The notes under the pieces were generated by a model. The model had not been told where the DNA came from, searched no databases, and saw nothing but the letters and a program-made list of their open reading frames with translations. DNA of 47,127 nucleotides from Nocardioides sp. Root240 (GTDB lineage Bacteria; Actinomycetota; Actinomycetes; Propionibacteriales; Nocardioidaceae): positions 441,605 to 488,731 of the forward strand of contig NZ_LMIT01000013.1 of NCBI RefSeq assembly GCF_001428825.1. Direction: 5' to 3'. Positions 33,071-41,190 of this stretch are shown piece after piece (position 1 is the first letter of the stretch; every line of letters begins with the position of its first letter). Made by a program: the position numbers and the translations under genes.

Positions 33071-34921
33071 TCAGGCCGCAGCCAGTGCCTTGCGGGCCAG
33101 ATCGGCCCAGACCATGCACCGTTGGCGAACGCGCGTCGGAGGCTCCGGGTTCACCCCCCGGCCCCACACGATGTATTGCTGCATCGTGCCGCCCCGGAAG
33201 GCCGACTTTTCTTTCTCTCGCAGGATGGTGACGAGGTCAGGACCTTCGGACTCGATCAGGCCTTCCAAGACGTCGAGATCCTCCAGCTCGAGAACCTCAA
33301 GCGGCGCGACATCGTCACCTTGCAGCACTCTCAGCTCTTCAAGACGCTCCCACAGCAGCGTCATGAGGATCGGGTTGGCCGCGAATCTGTCAGCGATCAC
33401 CAGGACCGGGTAGAAGCGCCGCGGCCCGTTGGAATGGGTGTGAGTCAATGAGCGCTCGTCTCGTCGGAGGTTCGCGATCATGGTGTCTAGTTGCTGTGCC
33501 TTCCGAACACAGTTGTTGATGTCTTGGACCACCGCAGCATCGCTGATGCCGGCCGCCGTTGCTGCCTTGAGGCCGGGCGTCGTGATCTCGACGACCACCC
33601 ATCCGTCGGGATAGTCGAGTACCGCGTCGGCGACCTTGCTCTTCGGGTATGCCCGTTTGCACTCGTCTTCGCGATAGAGCCGACGTTCATCACCTACGAT
33701 TCCTGCGAACGCCTCGACGACCCACGTCTCGTATGCGTAGGCAACGGTCTCGCGCACCTGGCCGATGGCGACCTTGGAGCCGTTGGATTCCAGTTCGCGC
33801 AGGATGTCGTACATGGGCCAGAGTCCAGCTGCCCTCCTGGCAACCTTGTCTGTCGAAAGCACCGTCAGGCTGTCGGCCCACCGAACCACCGGGAACTGGT
33901 CGAAGGTGCGGGTCGACCATGTACTCGGATACTTCTCCGCTTCGTCGTTGAGCATCTGGCGCAGTTGCTGCGGGGTAGCAGCGAACAGCGAGAGAACGGC
34001 GTCCAGACGCTCTGCCGACCAGCCGAGTGCCGACAGGTAGGTGAGCGGCACCGTCGCCTGTCCGTGGACGATCGCGTGCGACGCGAGTGCACCTGTGGCA
34101 AGCACCAGGTCGCCCAGGTCGACTCCTGTTGACTCCAGGTACTGGGTCGGCAGGTTCGTCCGCATCCTCGGGTCAGCGGCCATGTCGACGGGCATCTCCC
34201 GCCAGCATCGCTGGAAAGTCGCCCACATCGTCCGCAGGTCCTCGCGGGCGTTGAACAACTGGTTCGCGATGAGTTCCCGCCCGACCTGCCCCGGCACCCG
34301 GGTGACCACGAGTTCCTCGTCGTCATCGATGGCGTCGCTGAGATGGTCCGTCAGTCCCATCGTGGCAAGGACCGGTCCTTTGTCCCCGTCCAGTTCGTTC
34401 CATGGCTGCGACGGGCTGTGCAGCAGCGCGAGCCGTGCCATGAAGAGCAGGGCCTGTGGGATGACCAGTGCCCGGTTCGGATCACGAAGGACGTTCTGGA
34501 TCACCGTTCGACGTGGCTCCGCGAAGTAGTCGAGGAAGGCCGCGTCCACGTCGTGCCGATCGGAGCCGGGCTGTTCGAGTTTGGCCATCCAGTGGCCGGC
34601 AAACCTCACTGCGTGCTCGACCGACATCTGGCCGAACCATCTCGCCAAGGTCGCAGCATCGACGACCTGCCCGAGGGTCTCCTCCGCCGTCAAGTAGACG
34701 TGCATGTGATCGAGCAGGTTCTTGCCGCGCAGGGCGGATTCAGGGACAAGTAGTCCAGAAGGGCGCCGGTAGATCTGCTGCCGCAGTACTCGCGATGAGG
34801 TTCCTGCGAAGAACTCGTCGTTCTCGCGCACGTGAACGAGGTTGTTGAGCGGCGCAGGTTCTCCTGCAGTCAACAAGCGTTCAAGAACTCGAAGGGTGTG
34901 ATTGAAGGACTGGGGCTTCAT
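33071..34921 (-). CDS. Large protein of unknown function with a possible nuclease-like C-terminal domain
   Basis: 616 residues from the ATG at 34919-34921 (MKPQSFNHTLRV). The open frame extends to 35194 but the upstream part is Arg/Pro-rich non-protein sequence. The first roughly 380 residues look helical, with no motif I recognise. Around residues 425-445 the stretch KSKVADAVLDYPDGWVVVEITT resembles the Asp...(V)VVE core of PD-(D/E)xK nucleases, but the expected lysine is Thr, so this is only a hint. The GGAGG upstream is 14 bases from the ATG, longer than ideal. It sits on the integrated element, followed by a small membrane protein and a terminator. Defence or element maintenance is possible. 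Confidence 0.75.
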   Translation of the reverse strand: MKPQSFNHTLRVLERLLTAGEPAPLNNLVHVRENDEFFAGTSSRVLRQQIYRRPSGLLVPESALRGKNLLDHMHVYLTAEETLGQVVDAATLARWFGQMSVEHAVRFAGHWMAKLEQPGSDRHDVDAAFLDYFAEPRRTVIQNVLRDPNRALVIPQALLFMARLALLHSPSQPWNELDGDKGPVLATMGLTDHLSDAIDDDEELVVTRVPGQVGRELIANQLFNAREDLRTMWATFQRCWREMPVDMAADPRMRTNLPTQYLESTGVDLGDLVLATGALASHAIVHGQATVPLTYLSALGWSAERLDAVLSLFAATPQQLRQMLNDEAEKYPSTWSTRTFDQFPVVRWADSLTVLSTDKVARRAAGLWPMYDILRELESNGSKVAIGQVRETVAYAYETWVVEAFAGIVGDERRLYREDECKRAYPKSKVADAVLDYPDGWVVVEITTPGLKAATAAGISDAAVVQDINNCVRKAQQLDTMIANLRRDERSLTHTHSNGPRRFYPVLVIADRFAANPILMTLLWERLEELRVLQGDDVAPLEVLELEDLDVLEGLIESEGPDLVTILREKEKSAFRGGTMQQYIVWGRGVNPEPPTRVRQRCMVWADLARKALAAA

Positions 34922-35586
34922 CCGGTGTGTTCTCGCCTCCGCTGGCCGGACACCATGGAAGCACGCGGGTCCGACAAACGACACCGAGTTTGGCGCGACC
35001 GCAGTCGCGGACGTGGTGCTCTCACGCGCGACCGTCCACGCTGACCTAGCCGGCGCGTGCTCGTGTCCGCAGTAACGCGCGTTACCGGGCAGACCGCACA
35101 GATGGCGAGCGCTTGCCCATGGACACTCACGCACTTGGTTCGACGGCCGTCCTGGCTCTCGCCCGCGACGCCCGTCCCTCGCGCGCGTAAGCATCGGTCA
35201 GAGACTTCTGTTCGACTCCCCTACTGACCAGAGCTAGCTCTAGGGAAACGGAGGGGAACGGGCCCCCTACCCCCACGCGATGTTGGCGCAGGAGTTCGAA
35301 GGTCTGTTCCGGATCTGACCGTCACTGAGTCTGAGGTGTCCGGTGTTCTTAGGGCCCACGGGTCTCGCGATCCCGCGCCTCCCAGGGGGAGTCCACGCCA
35401 CTACAGCGTGCAACCAATGATCCTCCGGCCGTCAGCCCGTTTCAACTGGGAGCAGCGCGTGTCGTCGATCTCTTCAACAGGCGATGCACCACGTCCGCCC
35501 CACAAACGCGCGACGCCCTTGACCGTGCGATCAAGGTGGCTAGTAGAAGCGAAATGAACCGATCGATCTGAAGTTGGGACTTTCCA
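34922..35586. promoter_or_regulatory. Spacer with palindromes upstream of two divergent genes
   Basis: 665 bp without a supported gene. It holds two perfect palindromes, GTAACGCGCGTTAC (35072-35085) and AGAGCTAGCTCT (35230-35241), either of which could be an operator. A GC-rich imperfect hairpin follows near 35250-35275. Confidence 0.45.
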
Positions 35587-35919
35587 ATGAAGCTGACCCT
35601 GCTCCCCGACCCCCACAGCGTGACGTGTCCCGCTTGCGGGGCGGCGCCCCGCAATAGCTGCGTCGACGGCGGCTACGAGCGGACTTCGATGCACGAAGCA
35701 CGTCGCCGCAAGTTCAACTACGAACGGGCGGTGAGCGCCGGACGACCGCCCCTTTCGACCCCGGAGGAGAAGGAACTCGAGCGAAGCAAGGTCCGGAGCG
35801 TGCTATGCCCTACTTGCGGCGCTGAAACTCAGGAGCGGTGCCGGTCGCGCCGCCCTCAGGGCCGCCTGTCCAACCACTCCGCTCGAACCCAACTGTATGA
35901 CCGGACCGTCTGCCAATGA
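35587..35919 (+). CDS. Double zinc-knuckle small protein
   Basis: 110 residues with two copies of a Cys3His module: Cys14, Cys17, Cys25, His36 and Cys74, Cys77, Cys85, His97 (CPxCGAxxxxxCxxx...RxxxH). The spacing C-x2-C-x7-C-x10/11-H repeats exactly, indicating internal duplication. Single-module versions are frequent in actinobacteria and their phages, and presumably bind Zn and nucleic acid. Basic residues follow each module. Ribosome site is weak (GGGA). Followed by a long inverted repeat. Confidence 0.8.
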   Translation: MKLTLLPDPHSVTCPACGAAPRNSCVDGGYERTSMHEARRRKFNYERAVSAGRPPLSTPEEKELERSKVRSVLCPTCGAETQERCRSRRPQGRLSNHSARTQLYDRTVCQ

Positions 35920-35936
35920 CGTACACGCACGCGGCG

Positions 35937-35993
35937 GCGCCAACGCCCGTTGACGGTCCGGCATCGAACCTTCATGTCAACGGACGTTGGCGC
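35937..35993. terminator. 18-bp inverted repeat between convergent genes
   Basis: Arms 35937-35954 and 35976-35993 match at 17 of 18 positions, with a 21-base loop. It lies after the zinc-knuckle gene (+) and before the end of the WhiB gene (-), so a bidirectional terminator is likely; a recombination or replication site on the element is an alternative. Confidence 0.5.
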
Positions 35994-36123
35994 GAGTGAT
36001 CCCAGGCTCGTCCAGGACCGCCGACGACCGATGCGGGCCATCACTGCTCGGACCGACCCGACCAAGAACGCCTGAGATGACGTTCAATCGCGTTGAGCAA
36101 CGTTCACATCGGGTTGTCGGGCT

Positions 36124-36423
36124 TCAGACGCGTCGCCTCGCGACGAGCCGGGCCCTCGGTCCGAGATGCCGACCTCCCCAGACACCGACCAGGCCTCGAG
36201 CCTCTGCGTAGTCGGCACAGGCGCTAGACACGCAGCAGCCCGCGCATGGCAGTTCGTTGAGGGAAACGGGCCCACCCAGACCGTCTCCGAAGAACCGGTC
36301 CGGATTCGTCCCGACGCACGCAGCGTCACGCATCCATGCGGTCTCGTCGCCGAAACGCCAGCAGGCTTCTGCGACCGCTACTCGACTGCTCGCACGTCGC
36401 ACGCCCGCCCCTGACACGCTCAC
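36124..36423 (-). CDS. WhiB-family iron-sulfur transcription factor
   Basis: 99 residues. Four cysteines Cys36, Cys60, Cys63 and Cys69 (AWMRDAAC, then PCAGCCVSSAC) match the [4Fe-4S] ligand pattern, with GVWGG at 80-84 and a basic C-terminus RLVARRRV. WhiB-like proteins bind sigma factor or DNA and sense redox or NO. The GTG start at 36421-36423 overlaps the stop of the upstream gene (GTGA) and has GGAGG 7 bases before it. WhiB genes occur on actinobacterial phages and integrative elements as well as in chromosomes. Confidence 0.88.
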   Translation of the reverse strand: MSVSGAGVRRASSRVAVAEACWRFGDETAWMRDAACVGTNPDRFFGDGLGGPVSLNELPCAGCCVSSACADYAEARGLVGVWGGRHLGPRARLVARRRV

Positions 36424-37019
36424 CGCCTGACCTCCGTACGCCCGAGAGCGTCGATGTCCTTCAGGAGCTTCCGGCGCGCTTCCTTCCACTTCTTGACGTG
36501 CTCAGCACGCCAGCGGGACGCCACCCACCGGACAGCCTCTTCCCCCGGCTCCCGAGGGACCTCCTTGGCCCAACGTCGCAGCAGCGCCCTAGCCGACTTC
36601 TCGAGCATGAGCGCGGCGACAGGATCACGGAGGGCAATACGAGCGCTGTCAGCCTTGACGGCCTTCAGCGTCGCGGTCTGCGGCCACTCATCCTCCGGGT
36701 GGACGTCGTAGGGCTTCCGCGCTCGCTCCAACAGTCGACGCACATCGTTGTGGGACAGCCATCCCCGGAACTCGGTGAACATCCACTGGGGAATCCCCGC
36801 GGCTGAGGCGTCGGCGATTACCTCGACCAGGGACTCATCGAAGGCGGCACGAACGGCCGCCGACCTGTTGCGGAAGTCGTCGAACCGGATCTGTCGCCCG
36901 AGCTCAGTCTCCAGCTCCTCGTTGTCGGTCGGCCAACCGTTCGCGTACCACTCGTCGTGGAGCGCCACCACCCGGTGGTACTCGTCGAGAGCATCCTGCT
37001 TGGCTCGTTCGTTAGTCAT
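36420..37019 (-). CDS. Hypothetical protein coupled to WhiB
   Basis: 199 residues, mainly helical and charged, with no motif I recognise. Notable stretches: PQWMFTEFRGWLSHNDVRRLLER (helical), and a strongly basic C-terminal coil (WRAEHVKKWKEARRKLLKDI). The overlap with the WhiB start suggests the two are made together. Ribosome site is a distant AGGA. Could be a DNA-associated protein; not assignable. Confidence 0.7.
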   Translation of the reverse strand: MTNERAKQDALDEYHRVVALHDEWYANGWPTDNEELETELGRQIRFDDFRNRSAAVRAAFDESLVEVIADASAAGIPQWMFTEFRGWLSHNDVRRLLERARKPYDVHPEDEWPQTATLKAVKADSARIALRDPVAALMLEKSARALLRRWAKEVPREPGEEAVRWVASRWRAEHVKKWKEARRKLLKDIDALGRTEVRR

Positions 37020-37134
37020 TCACTGTCTGCTTCCTGCGGTCACGTCAGGGCCACAAGAGGGCCACAAACGGCCGACAACCGTCGCCAGGCGACGACGAGT
37101 GCCGATCAACGTTTCCGCAGGTCAGAGACTCTTT

Positions 37135-37365
37135 TTGCGGTTCTGGCGCCGACCGCCTTCACGGTTGCGTCAGTTCCTCGACTACTGCTCCGAGCTGCTC
37201 AGCCTGGTCGGCAAGGCCGCTGCACTCTGTGCCGAGGAGTCGCACGACGCCGTGGTCCTGGACACGGTCAGCACGATCGAGGCGCTCACCGTCTCGCTCG
37301 AGCGCAAGGTCTGGCAGAAGATCACCGTCCTCAACGCAGCGCGGGAGTCCGGCCCCGCGAGCTAG
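37135..37365 (+). pseudogene. Small chromosomal gene with missing or altered start
   Basis: The frame reads RFWRRPPSRLRQFLDYCSEL, then a regular helical protein (AVVLDTVSTIEALTVSLERKVWQKITVLNAA) up to TAG at 37363-37365. No ATG or GTG with a ribosome site precedes it; only TTG at 37135 is available. It probably marks the point where the integrated element replaced the 5' end, or it is an intact 76-residue gene using TTG. Function unknown. Directly followed by the convergent MocR gene. Confidence 0.5.
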
Positions 37366-38771
37366 TGCTGGCCCGCGAGCGCCCGCGCGATCACCCGCGC
37401 CGCGTCCGGGAAGCGGGCCGGCTCGGGGCCCGTGTAGGTCAGCCGCAGGTACGGCCCCGACGGCTCGGCGGGGAACCACTCGTCGCCGGTCGACACCCAC
37501 ACCCGCTCGGCCGCGCAGTCGCGGACCAGCCGGTCGACGTCGGTGCCGGCGGGCAGGCGGGCCCACAGGTGCAACCCGCCCGGGGGTACGACGGCCACCT
37601 CCAGGTCCGGAGCGTGGGCGGCCAGGGCGTCGACGAGGAGGCCGCGCCGCTCGCGCAGCTGCACGCGCAGGCGGCGCAGGTGGCTGCGCCAGCCGGGGTC
37701 GCTGACGACCTCGACGGCGGCCTGCTGGAGCAGCCCGCTGACGTACATCGACTCCGCCGCCCGGTCCCCGAGGACCCGCTCCCTGGCCGGCCCGCGGGCG
37801 ATCACGGCCGCGACCCGGACGGCCGGCGAGACGCTCTTGGTGAGCGAGCGGAGGTAGACGACGTGGCCGCCGTCGTCGAGCGCCGCCACCGGGCGCGGGT
37901 CGCTGTCGATGCCGAAGTCGTGGGCCCAGTCGTCGTCGACGAGGAAGGCGCCGTGGTGGCGGACCACCTCGAGCACCTCCTCCGCGCGCGCCGGGCTCCA
38001 CTGGACGCCGGTCGGGTTGGCGAAGTTGGCCTGCGCGTAGAGCGCCCGCGCGCCGGTCTCACGGAAGGCTCGGTCGAGGTCCTCGGGGTCGGGTCCGTCG
38101 AGGCCCACCGGCACCGGGACCGGTACGACGCCCGCCTGCTGCGCCGCCTGGATCGCTCCCCAGTAGGTGGGCGACTCCACGAGGAGTGGCTGCCCGGGCG
38201 CCACGAGCGCACGGAAGATCGACGACAGGGCGCTCTGGCTGCCGGGCGCCACGACGACGTCGGCCGCCGTCACGGCGGACAGGTGCGCCGGGGTCGCGTC
38301 GGCCAGCTCGGCGGCGAACCAGGCCCGCAGCTCCGGCAGCCCGGCGACCGGGGTCCGGGCGGTCGCGGCGGCGCCGCGCGCCGCACGCACGAGGGCCGTG
38401 CGGACCAAGCGCTCCGGCAGCAGCTCCGGGCCGGGGTAGCCGGCGTGCAGCGCCATCGCGCCCGCCGGCGCGTCCTGCAGCGGGCCGGCGACGCCCGTCA
38501 GCCGGGCGCGCGGGGTGCCGAGGGCGGCGGTCTGCCAGCCGAAGTCGGCGCCCCGGCTCGGGCGCACCGAGCGGACGAAGGTGCCGATGCCCGGTCGCGC
38601 CTCGACCAGCCCCTCGGCACCGAGGCGGCGCAGGGCCTTCTGCACGGTGACCGGGCTGGCGGCGTACTCCGCGACGAGCGCCCGTGACGACGGCAGCTGG
38701 GCACCGGCGGGCGCATCCCGGATCCAGGCGCGGAGCCCGGTCACGATCCGTTCGGCGCTATCGTAGTTCAT
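37362..38771 (-). CDS. MocR-type regulator (GntR HTH fused to PLP aminotransferase domain)
   Basis: 469 residues. The GntR winged helix covers about 1-70 (QLPSSRALVAEYAASPVTVQKALRRL, GIGTFVRSV). The class I aminotransferase domain follows (VVAPGSQSALSSIFRALV, FANPTGVQWSP, VDDDWAHDF) with PLP lysine Lys312 in SLTKSVSP. MocR proteins use PLP or amino-acid ligands to control transcription. The ATG (38769-38771) is back to back with the EamA transporter start, so no leader is available and a leaderless message is likely (TACTCT, minus strand 38780-38785). The probable target is that transporter. Confidence 0.92.
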   Translation of the reverse strand: MNYDSAERIVTGLRAWIRDAPAGAQLPSSRALVAEYAASPVTVQKALRRLGAEGLVEARPGIGTFVRSVRPSRGADFGWQTAALGTPRARLTGVAGPLQDAPAGAMALHAGYPGPELLPERLVRTALVRAARGAAATARTPVAGLPELRAWFAAELADATPAHLSAVTAADVVVAPGSQSALSSIFRALVAPGQPLLVESPTYWGAIQAAQQAGVVPVPVPVGLDGPDPEDLDRAFRETGARALYAQANFANPTGVQWSPARAEEVLEVVRHHGAFLVDDDWAHDFGIDSDPRPVAALDDGGHVVYLRSLTKSVSPAVRVAAVIARGPARERVLGDRAAESMYVSGLLQQAAVEVVSDPGWRSHLRRLRVQLRERRGLLVDALAAHAPDLEVAVVPPGGLHLWARLPAGTDVDRLVRDCAAERVWVSTGDEWFPAEPSGPYLRLTYTGPEPARFPDAARVIARALAGQH

Positions 38772-38794
38772 GTCAGTACAGAGTAGCGCTATCG
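38755..38794. promoter_or_regulatory. Divergent leaderless promoters with direct repeats
   Basis: The repeat GCGCTATCG occurs at 38755-38763 and 38786-38794, 31 bp apart, about three helix turns, as expected for MocR binding to direct repeats. TATCGT (38759-38764) lies 5 bases before the transporter ATG and TACTCT lies 8 bases before the MocR ATG. Both start codons share the CATG at 38769-38772. Confidence 0.6.
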
Positions 38795-39705
38795 CGCCGC
38801 GAGCGCACCCGCTATCCACGGTCCCCGCCGGTCTCGGCTGGGGCGTCCTCGGCGTCGCGGCCTTCTCCTTCACCGTGCCGCTGACCCGCGTCGCCGTCGG
38901 CGAGCTGTCCCCGCTCTTCATCGGTGCCGGTCGGGCCGTGGTCGCCGCGACGCTCGCCGCGATCGCGCTCGGCGTCACCCGGCAGGCACTCCCCCGCGGG
39001 CGCCAGTGGTGGCGCCTGGTGGTGGTCGCCGGCGGCGTGGTGGCCGGCTTCCCGCTGCTGACGACCTACGCGCTGACCGAGGTGCCGGCCAGCCACGGCG
39101 CGGTCGTGATCGCGCTGCTGCCGGCGGTGACCGCGGTGCTGGCCGTGCTGCGGACCGGCGAGCGGCCGACCCGGTCGTTCTGGGCGTTCTCCGCCTGCGG
39201 CGCGCTCGCCGCGGTCGGCTTCGCGGTCGTGCAGGGCGGCGGCGTCAGCGGCATCCATCGGGCCGACCTGCTGCTGTTCGCGGGCGTGCTCGTGTGTGCG
39301 ACCGGGTACGCCGAGGGCGGCCTCCTGACCCGCGAGCTCGGCTCGTGGCAGACCATCTCGTGGGCCCTGGTGGTGGCGCTCCCCCTGATGGCGACGCTCA
39401 CCGCGGCGAGCGTCGTACGGCAGCCGCCGAGCGGAGGGCCCGCGGCGTGGGCGTGCTTCGCCTACCTCGCGGTGGTGAGCATGTTCCTCGGCTTCTTCGC
39501 GTGGTACCGCGGACTCGCCATCGGACCGATGGCGCAGGTCAGCCAGGTCCAGCTGGTGCAGCCGGTGCTGAGCATCACCTGGGCGGGGCTGCTGCTGGGA
39601 GAGCAGATCACCGCGGCCACCGTGGTCGGCGGGCTCGCGGTGATCCTGCTCGCAGGTGGGGCTACTTCTTCCCGCGCCCGTACAGTCCGCGCACGACCTT
39701 CGTGA
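38770..39705 (+). CDS. EamA/RhaT-family transporter (DMT superfamily)
   Basis: 311 residues, ten predicted membrane helices in two EamA repeats (first from GWGVLGVAAFSFTVPLTRVA; second from DLLLFAGVLVCATGYAEGGL; conserved end LVQPVLSITWAGLLLGEQIT). The family exports amino acids or metabolites. Only one ATG is available, at 38770. Its 3' end overlaps the convergent aldehyde dehydrogenase by 44 bp. Confidence 0.92.
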   Translation: MSVQSSAIAPRAHPLSTVPAGLGWGVLGVAAFSFTVPLTRVAVGELSPLFIGAGRAVVAATLAAIALGVTRQALPRGRQWWRLVVVAGGVVAGFPLLTTYALTEVPASHGAVVIALLPAVTAVLAVLRTGERPTRSFWAFSACGALAAVGFAVVQGGGVSGIHRADLLLFAGVLVCATGYAEGGLLTRELGSWQTISWALVVALPLMATLTAASVVRQPPSGGPAAWACFAYLAVVSMFLGFFAWYRGLAIGPMAQVSQVQLVQPVLSITWAGLLLGEQITAATVVGGLAVILLAGGATSSRARTVRARPS

Positions 39706-41164
39706 GCTGCTGCTCCTCCTTGGCCGTCCGGCGGAAGGTGGTCAGCGCGATGGCCGGCTTGAACCGCTGCCGCGCGATCGCGTGCGGGTAGGTGAACTCG
39801 CGCAGGCCGTCGGGTCCGTGGATCCGGCCGAAGCCCGAGTCGCCGACGCCGCCGAAGGGCAGCGTCGGGATGCCGGCGAACGAGATCACGCCGTTGATCG
39901 CGGTCATGCCGGCGCGCAGGCGCTCGGCGATCTCCATGCCGTGGTCCTTGGAGAACACGGTGGAGCCGAGGGCGTAGCGGGTGCCGTTGGCCCGCTCGAT
40001 CGCCTCGTCCATGTCCCGCACACGGGTCACGGTCACGGTCGGGCCGAAGGTCTCCTCCTGCACCGCCGCCGAGTCCTCCGGTACGTCGACCAGCACGGTC
40101 GGCTGCACGAACCGGGCCCCCTCGGGCACCGGTCCGCCGACGAGGGCACGGCCGCCACGCGCCAGGGCGTCGTCGATGTGGCGGCGGATGATCTCGACCT
40201 GCGAGGGCATCGTGATCGGGCCGACCTGGCCGCCGGGCTCGGCCTTGATCTTCCTCGCCTCGTCGACCAGCTTGCCGAGGAACTCGTCGTAGACCCGGTC
40301 GTGGACGTAGACCCGCTCGACACCGGCGCAGGTCTGGCCCGCGTTGGCAGCGGCGCCCCACAGCGCGGCCTCGGCGGCGTCGTCGAGGTCGGCGTCGTCG
40401 GCGACGAGGAGGGCGTCCTTGCCGCCGGCCTCGATGACGACGGGGGTGAGCGTCTGGGCGCACGCGGCCATGACCCGCTTGCCGGTCGCGGTCGAGCCGG
40501 TGAAGGCGACCTTGTCGACACCGGCCGTGGTCAGGGCGGCGCCCGTCTCGCCGTACCCGGTGACGACCTGGAACACCGGGCGACCGACGGCCTCACGGAA
40601 GGTCTCGGCGAGCCACTCACCGACGCCGGGGGTGTACTCCGACGGCTTGAAGACGACCGCGTTGCCGGCGGCGAGCGCGTAGGCGATCGAGCCCATCGGC
40701 GTGAAGACGGGGTAGTTCCACGGGCCGATCACACCGACGACGCCGAGCGGGCGGTACTCCACGCTCGCGGCCTGGTTGACCATCAGCAGGCCCGGGGAGA
40801 CGCTGCGGCGCTTGAGCACCTTCTCGGCGTGGCTCGCGGCCCAGGCGAGGTGGTCGATCGCGAGGGCGGTCTCGAGCAGGGCGTCGCCCTGCGGCTTGCC
40901 GGTCTCGCGGGCCATCAGCGCGGCCAGCTCGTCCATGCGGCGGGCGATCACCTTGCGCCACTTCACGAGCGCCTTCTTGCGGCCGTCGAAGCCGAGGGCG
41001 CGCCAGCGCTCGGCCTCCTTGCGCGCGGTCGCGACGGCGGCCTGCACGTCGGCGGCGGTGTGGATCGGGTGCGTGCCGACGACCTCGCCCGTCGCCGGGC
41101 TCAGCGAGGTGAAGGTGGCGGCGGCACTGGCGGAGGAGGCTGCGGGAGCGTCGGTGCTGGTCAC
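39662..41164 (-). CDS. Aldehyde dehydrogenase (succinate-semialdehyde/benzaldehyde type)
   Basis: 500 residues from a GTG at 41162-41164. Glu245 (VVIEAGGKD) and Cys279 (NAGQTCAGVERVYV) are the catalytic pair; nucleotide-binding blocks VIGPWNYPV and FTGSTATGKRV are present. The C-terminus (about 460-500) is basic and extended (RQRFKPAIALTTFRRTAKEEQQL), as in membrane-associated class 3-type enzymes. The open frame reaches 41836 but upstream is not protein-like. The ribosome site is poor, so the exact start is uncertain. Unlinked to the alkene cluster. Confidence 0.85.
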   Translation of the reverse strand: MTSTDAPAASSASAAATFTSLSPATGEVVGTHPIHTAADVQAAVATARKEAERWRALGFDGRKKALVKWRKVIARRMDELAALMARETGKPQGDALLETALAIDHLAWAASHAEKVLKRRSVSPGLLMVNQAASVEYRPLGVVGVIGPWNYPVFTPMGSIAYALAAGNAVVFKPSEYTPGVGEWLAETFREAVGRPVFQVVTGYGETGAALTTAGVDKVAFTGSTATGKRVMAACAQTLTPVVIEAGGKDALLVADDADLDDAAEAALWGAAANAGQTCAGVERVYVHDRVYDEFLGKLVDEARKIKAEPGGQVGPITMPSQVEIIRRHIDDALARGGRALVGGPVPEGARFVQPTVLVDVPEDSAAVQEETFGPTVTVTRVRDMDEAIERANGTRYALGSTVFSKDHGMEIAERLRAGMTAINGVISFAGIPTLPFGGVGDSGFGRIHGPDGLREFTYPHAIARQRFKPAIALTTFRRTAKEEQQLTKVVRGLYGRGKK

Positions 41165-41190
41165 CCCCCGAACGTACTGCGGGTACGGCG

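Noticed and set aside
37159..38001. 280-codon frame overlapping the MocR gene
   Set aside because: Extremely Arg/Gly/Pro-rich frame on the same strand as the well-supported MocR coding sequence.
39006..39791. Second plus-strand frame inside the EamA transporter gene
   Set aside because: Composition is Arg/Gly/Ala only, with no membrane pattern; it is a frame shadow of the transporter.
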